A DNA stretch of 64,000 bases from Symsagittifera roscoffensis. Taxonomy: Eukaryota; Xenacoelomorpha; Acoela; Convolutidae. The translations under genes were made by a program, and so were the position numbers. The notes under the pieces are model-generated. The model worked only from the letters and a program-made list of their open reading frames with translations. It was not told the origin of the DNA and made no database searches. Where the stretch lies: NCBI RefSeq assembly GCF_963678635.1, contig NC_087065.1:1054001-1118000 (forward strand), written 5' to 3'. This document shows positions 22,300 through 32,400 of this stretch, in pieces. Positions within the stretch are counted from its first letter, which is position 1. Each line of letters begins with the position of its first letter.

Positions 22300-23589
22300 T
22301 GTTGCTGTAATGCAATGAATTATTTAACTATTTATCGGCAAAAATTAAGAATCACAGGAGGGAAGTTCCCCTAGTAAAAATATGGGAGCCCAATTAGTAA
22401 ATACAAATGGACCCTTTAGGACAGTGATACTAGTTTTTAGAGCAGAACAAGGAAAGTAAATGGACGTTTAGGTCAGCTGAGCAGCGAATACATCTGAGAA
22501 GGGAAGTTTCGAGTGGTTTTTAGAAAGAGGAGGTTGCAAAATAGTCAATCAAACAAGGAGTTATGAGGATAAGGGGCTGATTCTCAATCGAATGCAGATT
22601 AAGTCGCTCTTTCGAGAGTTGAGGAGGAATTGGAAAGGCTAACCACTCAAAACCACACCACAACTATTACACACTTTCCTACCTCAAATCGAATTGCCAA
22701 TATGCCATCGCTATAATATTTAGAAAATAAGTATGAAACAACACTTGTGTTTAATAAAGGTACAAGTAACATAAAAGGGGTCCAAGACGTCAATAAATGT
22801 AAGTAAATTTTTCGAAAAAGAAGAAAAAAATGATCGGTGGAAAAAGTGGGAATAAGCTAGAAGTAGAAAACGAATCCGTAAATCGGTAAGAAACGAATGA
22901 ATTTCGATTGACGAATTTCGCTCAGCATTAAGAGACTGTGAAAACAAGTGAAATTATGGTTCTGGACTGAGACTGAAAACACAATAGTGTGACCTCAAAC
23001 CAGTGGAACTAGACCAGGAATACTTCTGTCTGCACAGCAGTATAGCCCTTAGGATGCATCACTTCCGTGGGGCTGAAAAGTCTGTTTTGTCTACGCTTAG
23101 TGTGGCATATATATCGCTTCTACCTATTTGACACATCAATAAAACTAGCGGCCGATCGGAGCTTCGGAAGTGTGTTGTGTGCCTCTGTGTGAAATGAGGC
23201 GAAGGTGTCACTCGAACAGAAACTGAAACTTATTCTGTCCAAATAATCAAACTTTTATGCCTTCAGGGTGCAAATTGAACAGAAGTGAGTGAAGGAATGT
23301 TTACTGTTGAATTGGTATCTCTGCAAGCAATCTCTGGAAGCAATCTCTGGAAGCAATAATGAAGCAATCTGATTCAAAGGAGCTTTGCCATGATTTTCTA
23401 TCTTGCTTTCCCAGAAGACAGTCTGTGTTTGAAAAAGCATAGCTGACTTCAGTTCCAACACTTATTTGCACAAAACGTATAGCTGATCTGTAATAGCTAC
23501 CAATGACTATCAAACAGCTACGGGTTTATGTTCAATCGATCCAACTGGTTCCAATTTACAAGAATTTCCACAAGAACAAAATGAGGTCA
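22300..23589. other. Upstream flank of MPDU1; no gene recognised
   Basis: This should hold the MPDU1 promoter and any 5' untranslated exon. I cannot place a promoter with confidence: TGGCATATATATCGC near 23103 is TATA-like but lies on the plus strand. A short tandem TCTCTGGAAGCAA occurs at about 23330-23358. Open frames are below 76 codons. Confidence 0.35.
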
Positions 23590-24490
23590 TTCAAAATGCA
23601 ATTTTATTGAGACTCTATCCTGTTAAGGCATGTAATGGACATATCTTCATGCTGAATTAATACAAGAGTTCGAACCATGTTTTGTTGTTCCAACTTTCAA
23701 ACAAGAAGATGAAGTAGCTACCCGGGTTGACCAAAAAGCTTATCAGGTAACTTCATACTATGGAACAATGTTTCTCATACAGTTTCATGCGCAAAAAAAA
23801 TGAAAATAGCATGGTAAGCATTTTTTCTTTACAATGAAAATTTATAATAATATGTTTTTCACACTTGGGATTTGAAAAGAAAAATTGCCACACTTTTGAT
23901 CACTCCAAGTGTATGAACTAGCATGAGGTACTTTTTCTATACTATGAAATTGTACGATAATCATTTTCTCCATACTATAAAATTGTATGCCAAGCATTTT
24001 TTTCATAAATTTTAATGCTTTTCGTTTTAAGATTTTGTCCAAATAATAAAAAAAAAAACCAAGAATTTTCAATGAGTGACAATTATCGCCTTGATAAACT
24101 GCATCTTATGATGATCAATGTACGCTAATGTTTTGACATTCACGCAGAAATTTCTACAAAAAAAATAAGTTTTCATATGGCTAGAAAGCTTATACTTTGA
24201 TAACTAAGTGATTGAGAAAAGTGGCATTTGTTTCTCAGCTTAATGGTTATCCTAGCATACAAAGCAAAAACACTAAATTTTATTTAAAAAGTTAATTGCA
24301 TGCAATTTCCTGATTTTTTTTGCAGTGAATATGAACACTCAGCCAGAGCTACATTTTAACATGAAATATCAAATTTGCATGCAATTTTTTTTCCCGTAAA
24401 ATGTTTATTTGAGATCAGCAAATTGAATAAAAATAGAAAAAATATTGACTTCAATTTTAATTACGTTCTTCGGAAAAACGCATATTTCAA
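23590..24490. repeat. Diverged R2-like repeat, copy B1
   Basis: It matches 29440-30370 over its length. The shared blocks are the approach AAGATGAAGTAG, the CCCGGGTTGACC terminus (23721), TTTCATGCGCAAAAAAAA, AAACTGCATCTT and GAAAAGTGGCAT. The matching right terminus is not clear. Non-coding. Confidence 0.7.
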
Positions 24491-25374
24491 CTTTCAAAGT
24501 TTAGAAAACATGCTAAGCATTATTTTGCTCAAAAGTTTTTTGAAATACCAAGGTTACTCTAATAGATTGAAAACTGCGAGAAACTTTTAGTTTTGTTCAG
24601 ACAATCTTGAATTTAAACACATTTCATATAAATTTTGGAAACAAATATACGATTAAAAATTCTATCTTAACTTTTCCTTCTATGGGAGTTGTATGAATTT
24701 TTGCTCTCTTATAGAAATTTTTGCGAGTTTCTCTTCAAAACGAAATTTAACTTGCAATTTTGTTTCTAAATTTATAAGGACTCCAACAAAAGTTGATCTA
24801 GGCTAGGAAACAACTGGTAAACAGAATACGAGAAACACCCGGTGATCACAACCAGTAGTCAGTGGCAGGTGCAAGCATTTTTTGATAGAAGGGAGGGGCA
24901 TTTTTTATCAAAAAACTTGTCAAACGTGTTGTTTGCCGTCACAATATTCTTTATTTTGGCAAAACTTTTTTTGAGAGCAAATTTGATTTTTTTAGCATAA
25001 ACCCCAAAAGAAAACGATTGGAATAAATTTAAGGTCATTAATGCGCGCTATTTACTATTTTTTTGTTAGCATAACAATAATTGGTTGCAAAGCATTGTAA
25101 TGAGAATACTTTGCTTAGCAAATCATTATGTACGCAAATCCCCTCTAGGTATGGTCATTTGGCTGCTGCATGTTGCAAAATCAATTTATGTCGCATTATT
25201 GAAACAATTAATATGAAATTTCTCATCGACAAATTCTCGTCTTTTCAAATGCTACCAAGTGTCGCCTGCGACCAGTTGACGCTTTCGACCAATTGTTGCC
25301 TCAAATCAGGAGCGAATCAAAATGGTTCTGGTGCAATAATTCTGCAGTGCTAAGTAAAAACGGCAAATGTTTTT
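24491..25374. other. No gene recognised
   Basis: AT-rich sequence with no recognisable frame. A scrap resembling a hAT MITE end (CAGTGGCAGGTGCAAGC, about 24858) followed by AGAAGGGAGGGGC is present but too short to define. Confidence 0.35.
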
Positions 25375-25915
25375 TGTTCCGACTTTCGATACGAAAGTAA
25401 CGGAATATTTGTGCTCGGGGTGGGTTTTTTTTTCTTCAGACAAATTTCGACTTTTTAACTAGCCATTTTTGACGGAATATTTTTATATCATTCAAAAGGT
25501 ATTGTTGTCCTGAGCTCAAATTTGAAAAGATATTTCACCTGTGATCATTTTTCGTAAAGTTATGAGGGTTTAAAGATTGCCATTTTGACCAATTTGGGAC
25601 AATTAACGCGCGATATAATTCGCGCTATTAACGCGTAAGCGGAGAGTTAATCCGTCTTATAAATCGTTCCAAATTGGTTGAACGAAGCTTATTTGCCATA
25701 TTTGATTTGTTACAAGGAACTAAATCTCTCTTTTTGTACTTTATATGGCGTGTGGGGAAAAGATTTTCATAAAAAATTTCAAATTTTAGAAAAAAAATTT
25801 TCGTTTTGTTTTATTTAATTTTTTTATGTTAATACTGTTGCTCCATAAACCTTGAAGGCAGTCGGAACATTCAGGGCTTCGCCCTGATACGAGCAGTCTT
25901 GTTCCAATTTGCGTT
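25375..25915 (-). repeat. R1 family copy, near full length, reversed
   Basis: It reads TGTTCCGACTTTCGATACG at the left and GCAGTCTTGTTCC at the right, the reverse complement of the copies at 12447, 39391 and 40229. The end hairpin TCAGGGCTTCGCCCTGA (about 25871-25887) is best preserved here. Confidence 0.88.
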
Positions 25916-26792
25916 TCAGGCCAATTCAGTCATTCAAATTTTTTTTACTAAGTGAGAAATTTATAATGATATACTTGGCGAAGATTTACAAGAAATCATT
26001 TTTTTTGGATTTAATCATCTTTAACCAAAAAAAAATCTGCTAACCAAATAAAGAGCAGTTCGAACATTCGGGACATTCCAAATCAACAGCAAGAACATCA
26101 GCAAAAGTTTTTTCTGGCAATGTTTTCTGACAATTAAACTTTTCAGGCAATTTTTAATCCAAATTTTTCGGGCGAAACTTTATCTTTAATGCAGTTCCGA
26201 TGAAAAATTTTGCCATTCGATAATTTTAACCAGTTTTTGACCAGAAACACTTGATCAGAAAGTATAAGTACCTGAAAGAGTTGACAAAAACAAATACCAA
26301 GTAAGCGAAAAGAGTGTCTTTACTCATTGTGGAACTGTGAATGATTTGCTTGAAACAATCATTACATGCAGCTGAATCGTTTGCTGTTAGGTCGCTCCTT
26401 CAGCTCTCTTGCAACTTTTACTAGCCTAGGTCGAAATTACATCGCTTCTCGTCATTCATTTTATGTTGCTTCTTCAATAAATTTTTCAGCGGTAAGTTAC
26501 TTTTAAGGGCAAGCGGTCGAGATCGCGGTTTTATATTCAGTAGTCTTGATGAGTCTGAATCGATCCGCGTTAGAACTGAAAATTCACAGTCGCTACGCAG
26601 TCTAAAGTCTGCAAAATCTAAACAAGTCTGCAAAAAGTTGGTCTGAACATAAAACCAGGACCAAGACCCGGGTACTTACTTAGATGAACTTTTCACTTTC
26701 AAAGTCATCCTAAATGTATACTTTTTTTTACCTCTGGAGTACTAACTGGGCCTCTTAAGACAACTAATTTCGTTTTTGTTCCAAAGTTTTGA
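25916..26792. other. No gene recognised
   Basis: Mixed sequence with short open frames only, the longest 70 codons on the minus strand (26421-26633). Confidence 0.35.
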
Positions 26793-26972
26793 TTAAAATT
26801 TGACGTTTCGCATGTGTCTTAGTTCTCCCCATTTTTTCACTGTTACAGCTTTGTTATCAGGAAAACCTCCAGAACTCTGCTTCCAACATTTAGACATCAA
26901 AAAGTTCACCCGACTCTTTGGAGTCACACCCAGCAACATGAATTTGGCGCTCGTAGAAATTTTAAATGATGA
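26793..26972 (-). pseudogene. DDE_Tnp_4 (Harbinger-like) transposase fragment
   Basis: The minus strand reads SSFKISTSAKFMLLGVTP, then RVNFLMSKCW and GGFPDNKAVTV. This fits the start of a DDE_Tnp_4 domain, where family members have SxYKxxxTxKxLxGVxPxG, then FxSxxWGG and SDKxxT. It would be a fragment of a PIF/Harbinger-type or related domesticated transposase. The catalytic acidic residues are not conserved or not present in this short piece. It ends at a stop at 26793. A possible upstream exon lies at 27066-27212. The identification is by pattern only. Confidence 0.5.
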
Positions 26973-27065
26973 CCTTAAGATATCCCAGTGATGAAAAACC
27001 AGGTGGCATAGTAAAAACTTGCGAGGCAAAAAAGATTTTAAACAGAGCGAAATCTAATACTTACG
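26973..27065. repeat. Left arm of a ~92-bp inverted repeat
   Basis: This block is the reverse complement of 27893-27984 with about one mismatch. Its outer border coincides with a good 5' splice consensus on the minus strand (GTAAGTATT, ending at 27064). The other arm sits inside the hAT MITE. Confidence 0.9.
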
Positions 27066-27212
27066 AGCAATGCTATTGAACATGGAAAATGAACTGGTTC
27101 GGAAGATGAGCTCAAATGGGCCAAGGGACACTTCGTGTAGGAAAAAAGCTGCGTTTTTATTAGGCCTTTTGCATCGTAGGAAAGTGTGCAACCATGATAA
27201 TATTTGAACCTC
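27066..27212 (-). CDS. Candidate exon of unknown or transposase-related gene
   Basis: On the minus strand a 147-base open stretch is bordered by TTTTTATCAG (acceptor-like) and GTAAGTATT (donor-like). It reads through YYHGCTLSYDAKGLIKTQ without a stop. It lies upstream of the DDE_Tnp_4 fragment in the same orientation and may belong to the same degenerate gene. I do not recognise the domain. Confidence 0.3.
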
Positions 27213-27337
27213 TGATAAAAACAAAATAAATTGAGGTCACAGTACAAACAGTTTTTGAGGATAAATTTCAATAACTGTAAAAAATATTCAGTTAACGTCA
27301 ACACCATGACTCCCTCCAGTTTTAGGTGAATTCGAAT

Positions 27338-28318
27338 CAGGGGCGGATCTAGGATTTTCTCGAGAGGGGGCGGACTTTCAAAAAATACTAAAGTTCTGAT
27401 TAAAAACTATTTATAAGAATTCTCTTTTTGCAATATCCCCGCCAGACTAATCCAAATTGTATTGGACAACTAATTTTTAAGGGTCAATCAATGATACAAT
27501 GCCAGTATAATGAAAGCCTCATGCAGGGTTGCGATTATATAAGAATCATGTAATATCGGCTCCTCCCTCCCCCACTTGTGAATTCTTAAAAATTACTTGA
27601 ATAAGAATTTTTACCTGCGAAAAAGAGCCGTTATATCTATTGAGGGTTAATTAGAATAAAGATTATGTAATATATCTCAATATCCAGGCAACAGAAAAGC
27701 CCACTCCAGGAAGAATGTAATACCACACTTAAAAGTTTATCTCTTGATTCGGATTGAATTTTATGAGAAAAAAAATATAAATTTTTTATTAATGAACAAC
27801 GGCTTTTTTTATCTGCAGTTGCATAAAACAAGCCTAAATCGGAAAAACGAGTATAATGTTTTTTTACTCAATATCCAGGCAGATATTGAGACGTAAGTAT
27901 TAGATTTCGCTCTGTTTAAAATCTTTTTTGCCTCGCAAGTTTTTACTATGCCACCTGATTTTTCATCACTGGGATATCTTAAGGACTAAAAAGACTAATT
28001 GATTTTTCGAGCTCTCTCAAAGCAGTGTTTTGTCCCTATTTTGGCCAAATTTTCTGCGGCGCAGGCGAAATTTTAAAAAACAGGCCAAAAAAGCGTTTTC
28101 AGGCACTTTTTGGAAAATTTTGACCAAAAATCACGTTTTTTCGGCGCGCGCTCCCCCCCTCATAACTAGTATATATTGACGCCAAAGGCGCCTAGAGAAA
28201 AATTTTAGGGTCCGTCGCCAAAAATGGATATCTCAAAATAGTACAGAGGTGGGACCCTTTGGGTCGGCAGGGGGTCCAATCACCAAGGGAGGGGTACCCC
28301 CCCCTAAATGCGCCCCTG
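27338..28318 (-). mobile_element. hAT-type MITE, 981 bp, with foreign interior
   Basis: The termini CAGGGGCGGATCTAGG and CCTAAATGCGCCCCTG are inverted repeats (about 13 of 16 matching) of hAT type. A perfect 8-bp target duplication ATTCGAAT flanks them (27330-27337 and 28319-28326). The right ~320 bp (from about 28000) is the usual family body with GGCGCCTTTGGCG-type palindromes. The interior 27377-27990 is not found in the other copies and includes the right arm of the inverted repeat (27893-27984). No transposase is encoded. Confidence 0.88.
27893..27984. repeat. Right arm of the ~92-bp inverted repeat
   Basis: Reverse complement of 26973-27065, starting CGTAAGTATTAG. It lies inside the hAT MITE while its partner lies outside, so the MITE interior includes a copy of neighbouring sequence in opposite orientation. 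Confidence 0.9.
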
Positions 28319-28326
28319 ATTCGAAT

Positions 28327-28782
28327 CCTTCAAATTTCCGGAGAACGCAATAAAATATTTTGGGATCTAGTATCACCTCAAGAAGTAGAAGCAAAACTAT
28401 CCTAAACGTCACGAAAGTCCACTAGGACAGATGAGGTAGTACAGAGGAGAAAACAGCTAGCCAAACATCCTAGCCCTGAAATCAAAACGATCCCGAAGAG
28501 GAAGTTTGAATCAAAAAATGAATTATCGAGACAACATGAAAAACCGATAGAAATAATTCTCCAAAATTCACACCGGAATCAGTACTAGTCTGCAAAAAAC
28601 CACCATTTTGAGCAAGGCGGAGGCAAACAAAAATGTTTTTAAAAAGGAATACATATATTGTACATACAGATCCAAATCTGGTTTTCAGGTGCTTATTTAT
28701 AAAGCAATGGTCAACGGCATCCATGACTGCAGTTTTTTTATTCAGACATTAAGCACTTAAATGATTATTATGGAGTCCTTTC
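28327..28782. other. No gene recognised
   Basis: Short gap between the hAT MITE and the LINE remnants, with nothing recognisable. Confidence 0.35.
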
Positions 28783-29150
28783 TTTTCGTACGCAATTGCC
28801 TTCAATTTTATGGATGCCAAAACTCAAACAACGAACCTCAACCAACACAACAAAAAACAAATCATAACCAAAAGCTATCAAAACAGCATAAAAATCCTAC
28901 ATACAAACTGCAGATGTTTAGACAAAAAAGAACTAGTCTCGAGGAACTAGTAAAACAATTGGACTGGACATCATTTTTCGGTTCTCCGAGACATGGATTG
29001 ATGACTCGGATCACATCAACTCATAGTCCACAGGTAGTGATCATTTTATCGCTTTCTGATTTGATAAATTAGCATTGGTAATCAAATGAGCAAAAACAGG
29101 AGGTTTAATGATGCTCATTTCCAAGATCTTGAAACCTAAACTACGCACAA
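28783..29150 (+). pseudogene. LINE apurinic-type endonuclease start, plus-strand copy
   Basis: This is the start of a LINE ORF2 endonuclease, which nicks target DNA. The frame gives LDIIFRFSETWIDDSDHIN, matching the VDIIxLSETWLxxS motif of APE-type endonucleases in CR1, L2 and Jockey elements. AKTGGLMMLISKIL follows, at the usual GGxMxFV position. Stops and a frame change interrupt it. It is about 85-90% similar, by eye, to the reverse complement of 30975-31330. Confidence 0.7.
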
Positions 29151-29439
29151 AATTAAAGTTACTCCACCAACACTAAGGCATTTTGTGTAGAATTTAAAGC
29201 ATTAAAAAACAAAACTGAGGAATGAAAATTTTTTCTTATATAATCCAATTAACAAATTTTGTCAAATAATTAGCTTTCACAGCTGATTTCGCGCAATCAT
29301 AAACTCAAGTATTGTTCCCTCAAAAACCAGCATGCCTTACTGTTTAAATACTGAAGGAGGAGAGTCTTCAGATGCAATTTTAATGCTTTGTGACTTAGAG
29401 GTGGCCAATGTACGAGAATTTTGTTAAATACAAAATTAG

Positions 29440-30370
29440 TTCATTCAAATTGTTTTTGAAACTTTATACTGTTCAAGCATGCAACAGAAATAGATGCAGG
29501 CTCGACTCAATTACAACAAGAATTCGAACAATGTTTTGTTTTTACAACTTTAGCTTAAAAAGATGAAGTAGGTACCCGCCGGGTTGACCAAAAAACAATT
29601 TACCACAATATTTCATGCTATGAAGAAAATGTTTTTCATATAGTTTCATGCGCAAAAAAAAAATTAAAATTGCTTGATAAGAATTTTTTTATAAACAATG
29701 AAACTTGATAATAATATGTCTAACACTCTAATTTTTGAAATTTGAAAGAAGATTGCCATACTTTTGATCGTACCAATTGCATAAAACAGCATAAGCTACT
29801 TTTTCTAAACTATGATATTGTACAATAATCAATTTCTCTGATGTATAAAACTGTATGATCCACATTTTTTTTCATAAATTTTTAATGATTTCCTTTTTGG
29901 AGTTCTGAGTTTTGTCCAATTTTACTGAAAGAAACAGGTTTTTCTATATGCAAAAAAACGGTGGTTTGAGTTGCAATTATCGCACAGATAAACTGCATCT
30001 TGGGATGATCAATGTGGGCTTTTGTTCTGACTTTCAAGCAGAAACATGTGCAAAAAAAAACATAAATTTCAAGCGGCTAGAAAACTTATACTTTGAAATT
30101 TTAGTGGTTTAGAAAAGTGGCATGTTGTTTCATAGCTTTAGGTTTATTTAGCATAAAAAGCAAAAATTACAAAAATTCCATTGCGTTTCTTGGAACTTTT
30201 TGAGGTAAATACTCCGCCAGGAGTAAGTTTCAACACAAAAAATTAAATTTGAGCGCAACTTTTGCCCGTAAAAGCTTTATTTCAGATCAGAAGCGAATTT
30301 CTCTTAAAATAGAAAAAAAATCGACATCAATTTCGATTATGTTGTGAGGAAAAACGCGTATTTAAAAAAC
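29440..30370. repeat. Diverged R2-like repeat, copy B2
   Basis: Homologous to 23590-24490, with the terminus GCCGGGTTGACC at about 29579. It lies between the LINE endonuclease and RT remnants and was probably inserted there. Confidence 0.65.
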
Positions 30371-30465
30371 TATTCGATTCATTAAACTTTATGGCTTTAT
30401 TGACTCAAAAACAGCAACTCGTAGGCAATAGTTAGTGATCATTTCATCGGTATCCAATTTATCGG

Positions 30466-30974
30466 TTTCCGCACAAAATTAAAGTTACTCCACCAATAGT
30501 AAGACAGTTTTTGCGTAGAATTTGAAGCATCAAAGAACAAAACCAGAGGATGAAAACTTAAAAAATTTTCTTATAATCCAAGCAAAACCAAAAAAAGATT
30601 TCCTTAAAAACTTTGCTTTCACTGCTGATTTGGCGCAACCTTGATCTCAGGTATACTATTTACTACGTAAGTGCAAGTCTTTGGAAACACTTAGGTGTTT
30701 GGTTACAAGTTGCCATTATTTTGGCAACTTTTAAGTCACAAGGTCTTACAGTTGTATCCAAATCTCAGTTGTTTCAGTATTTGAACAGTTCAGCAGGTAG
30801 TTTCACATAAAGAAACAGAAATTGAGATTATGATTCCGCAAAATCAGCAGTGAAATCAAAGTTTTCAACAAAAACTAATTTTTTCTGTATTTGCTTGGAT
30901 TATAAGAAAAATATTTATGTATTCATCCTTCGGTTTTTTTCTGCGTTTATTTCTGCGAGTTTATTTCTGCGCGT
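30466..30974. repeat. LINE-associated direct and inverted repeats
   Basis: 30466-30660 repeats 29142-29320 in direct orientation (CACAAAATTAAAGTTACTCC). About 30830-30960 resembles part of 30500-30640 in reverse (AATCAGCAGTGAAA). Together with the endonuclease arms this makes a complex foldback block. There is no open frame beyond 65 codons. Confidence 0.6.
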
Positions 30975-31330
30975 AGGTTAGCTTTCATGATCTTGGAAGT
31001 GAGCATCATTAAACCTCCTGTTTTTGCTCATTTGATTACCAATGATGATTTATCAAATCAGAAAGCGATAAATTGATCACTACTTGTGGGCTATGAGTTG
31101 ATGTGATTAGAGTTAAACCATGTCCCAGAGAACCGAAAAATGGTGTTCAGTCTACTTTTTTGACTAGTTTTTTGAGACCAGTCCTTTTTCTGTTTACACT
31201 TCTGCAGTTTACATGGAGGATTGTTATGCCGTTTTGATATATTTTAGTTATGATTCATTTTGCCGAGTTGGGCGAGTTACGGTTACGCTGTTTGAGTAAA
31301 ATCGTATGTAAGTTTGAAGGCAGTTGTCCC
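30975..31330 (-). pseudogene. LINE apurinic-type endonuclease start, inverted copy
   Basis: The minus strand begins GITILHVNCRSVNRK (about 31180-31232), the classic first strand of LINE APE endonucleases (LHxNxRSLxxK). It then runs, after a frame change, into IFRFSGTWFNSNHIN and AKTGGLMMLTSKIM. It forms one arm of a ~360-bp inverted repeat with 28783-29150. Confidence 0.75.
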
Positions 31331-31589
31331 AGAAAAGGACTCCGTAATATTCAGTGTAAGTCACAAGGCGTTAAAAATGTATCGATAGATTCATTTGCTT
31401 CAGTATTTTATCAGTTTAGATTGTAGTTTCTCATACAAACAGTACTGATACCAGCAAAATGAAACGTTGATAGACTAATTTTTCACAAACTTATACTTAA
31501 CAAAACTGACTAAAAAAGTTTTAAATTTTTCTCTTTCCACTAAAACAGGCCCTTTAGTACCTTTTTGATATCCGACTTGGCATGCCATT
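31331..31589. other. No gene recognised
   Basis: Short AT-rich stretch between LINE pieces. Confidence 0.35.
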
Positions 31590-32345
31590 TAACTGCATAA
31601 CCTACGACAAATCAGAAATCTCAGAAAAATATTTTAATACTGTCGTAACAACACTTTGCTCGGTAATTTCCTTGCAGTTACACTAGCACAAAAAAGATCG
31701 AAATACACTTCTTTTTTGCTTTGTGAGTGTATTTTCAAAATGATAGAAAATTAATCAATTTTATTGCAAAAAATCTTCCAGTCTTTCTAATACTCCAGCT
31801 TGGGTTTAAAAAGATGGATGTAATGAATCATAGTCTCACCTCACTGCTCATTCCATTAAATATATGAAAACAAAGTTGTTCCCAACTAGTCTTCAAAAAG
31901 CAGTTGTTATCAAGAATTGACCCTAAAGTAGACGAGAATTATGAAAGTTTAATTATGGGGTTTTCTGAAACATCAATAGAAAAAATTTGCATTCTTACAG
32001 GCAAAAGGCAAGAAAAGTTAGTTGTACAAATTAAAGAACTCGATTTGGTCTCACCACATTTTTTTTGTGACACTTGTTGATTGTTTTACAAAATTGACAC
32101 AAAGGAAAATTCAAACAAAACCTGCAAAGTGGTACAATATGCAGACGATACACTACTATTTCGCTGTGATTATAACGTTAAAAATGCTTAGAGCTATCTA
32201 TCATAGGAGTTTTGCCAAAAAATGTTTCATTAGCATGCACGTCATTTTGGTAACTACAAAAAAACTGAAGTGGCCGTCCGTATTCAGTAAAAAATATCAA
32301 ACGAAAGACAATGATAGAAAAATCATTATTTTACTAAAGATAACA
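31590..32345 (+). pseudogene. LINE reverse transcriptase segment (YADD)
   Basis: This RT of a CR1/L2/Jockey-like LINE is read in several frames. ISEKYFNTVVTTL (about 31620) is the linker region. KLFPTSLQKAVVIKN (about 31874-31918) is the early RT block (xFPxxLKxAxVxPxxK). LDLVSPHFF lies at the GPLLF motif position. QYADDTLLFRC (YADD at 32138-32149) is the catalytic motif C, followed by KKTEVAV as in the NxxKTExxVF block. Stops and frame changes make it non-functional. The same element continues into the 660-bp repeats that follow. Confidence 0.72.
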
Positions 32346-32400
32346 AGATAAAAGATAAAACATAAAATAAATTTCAAGAGCATCTCTAGATTAATTTTTT

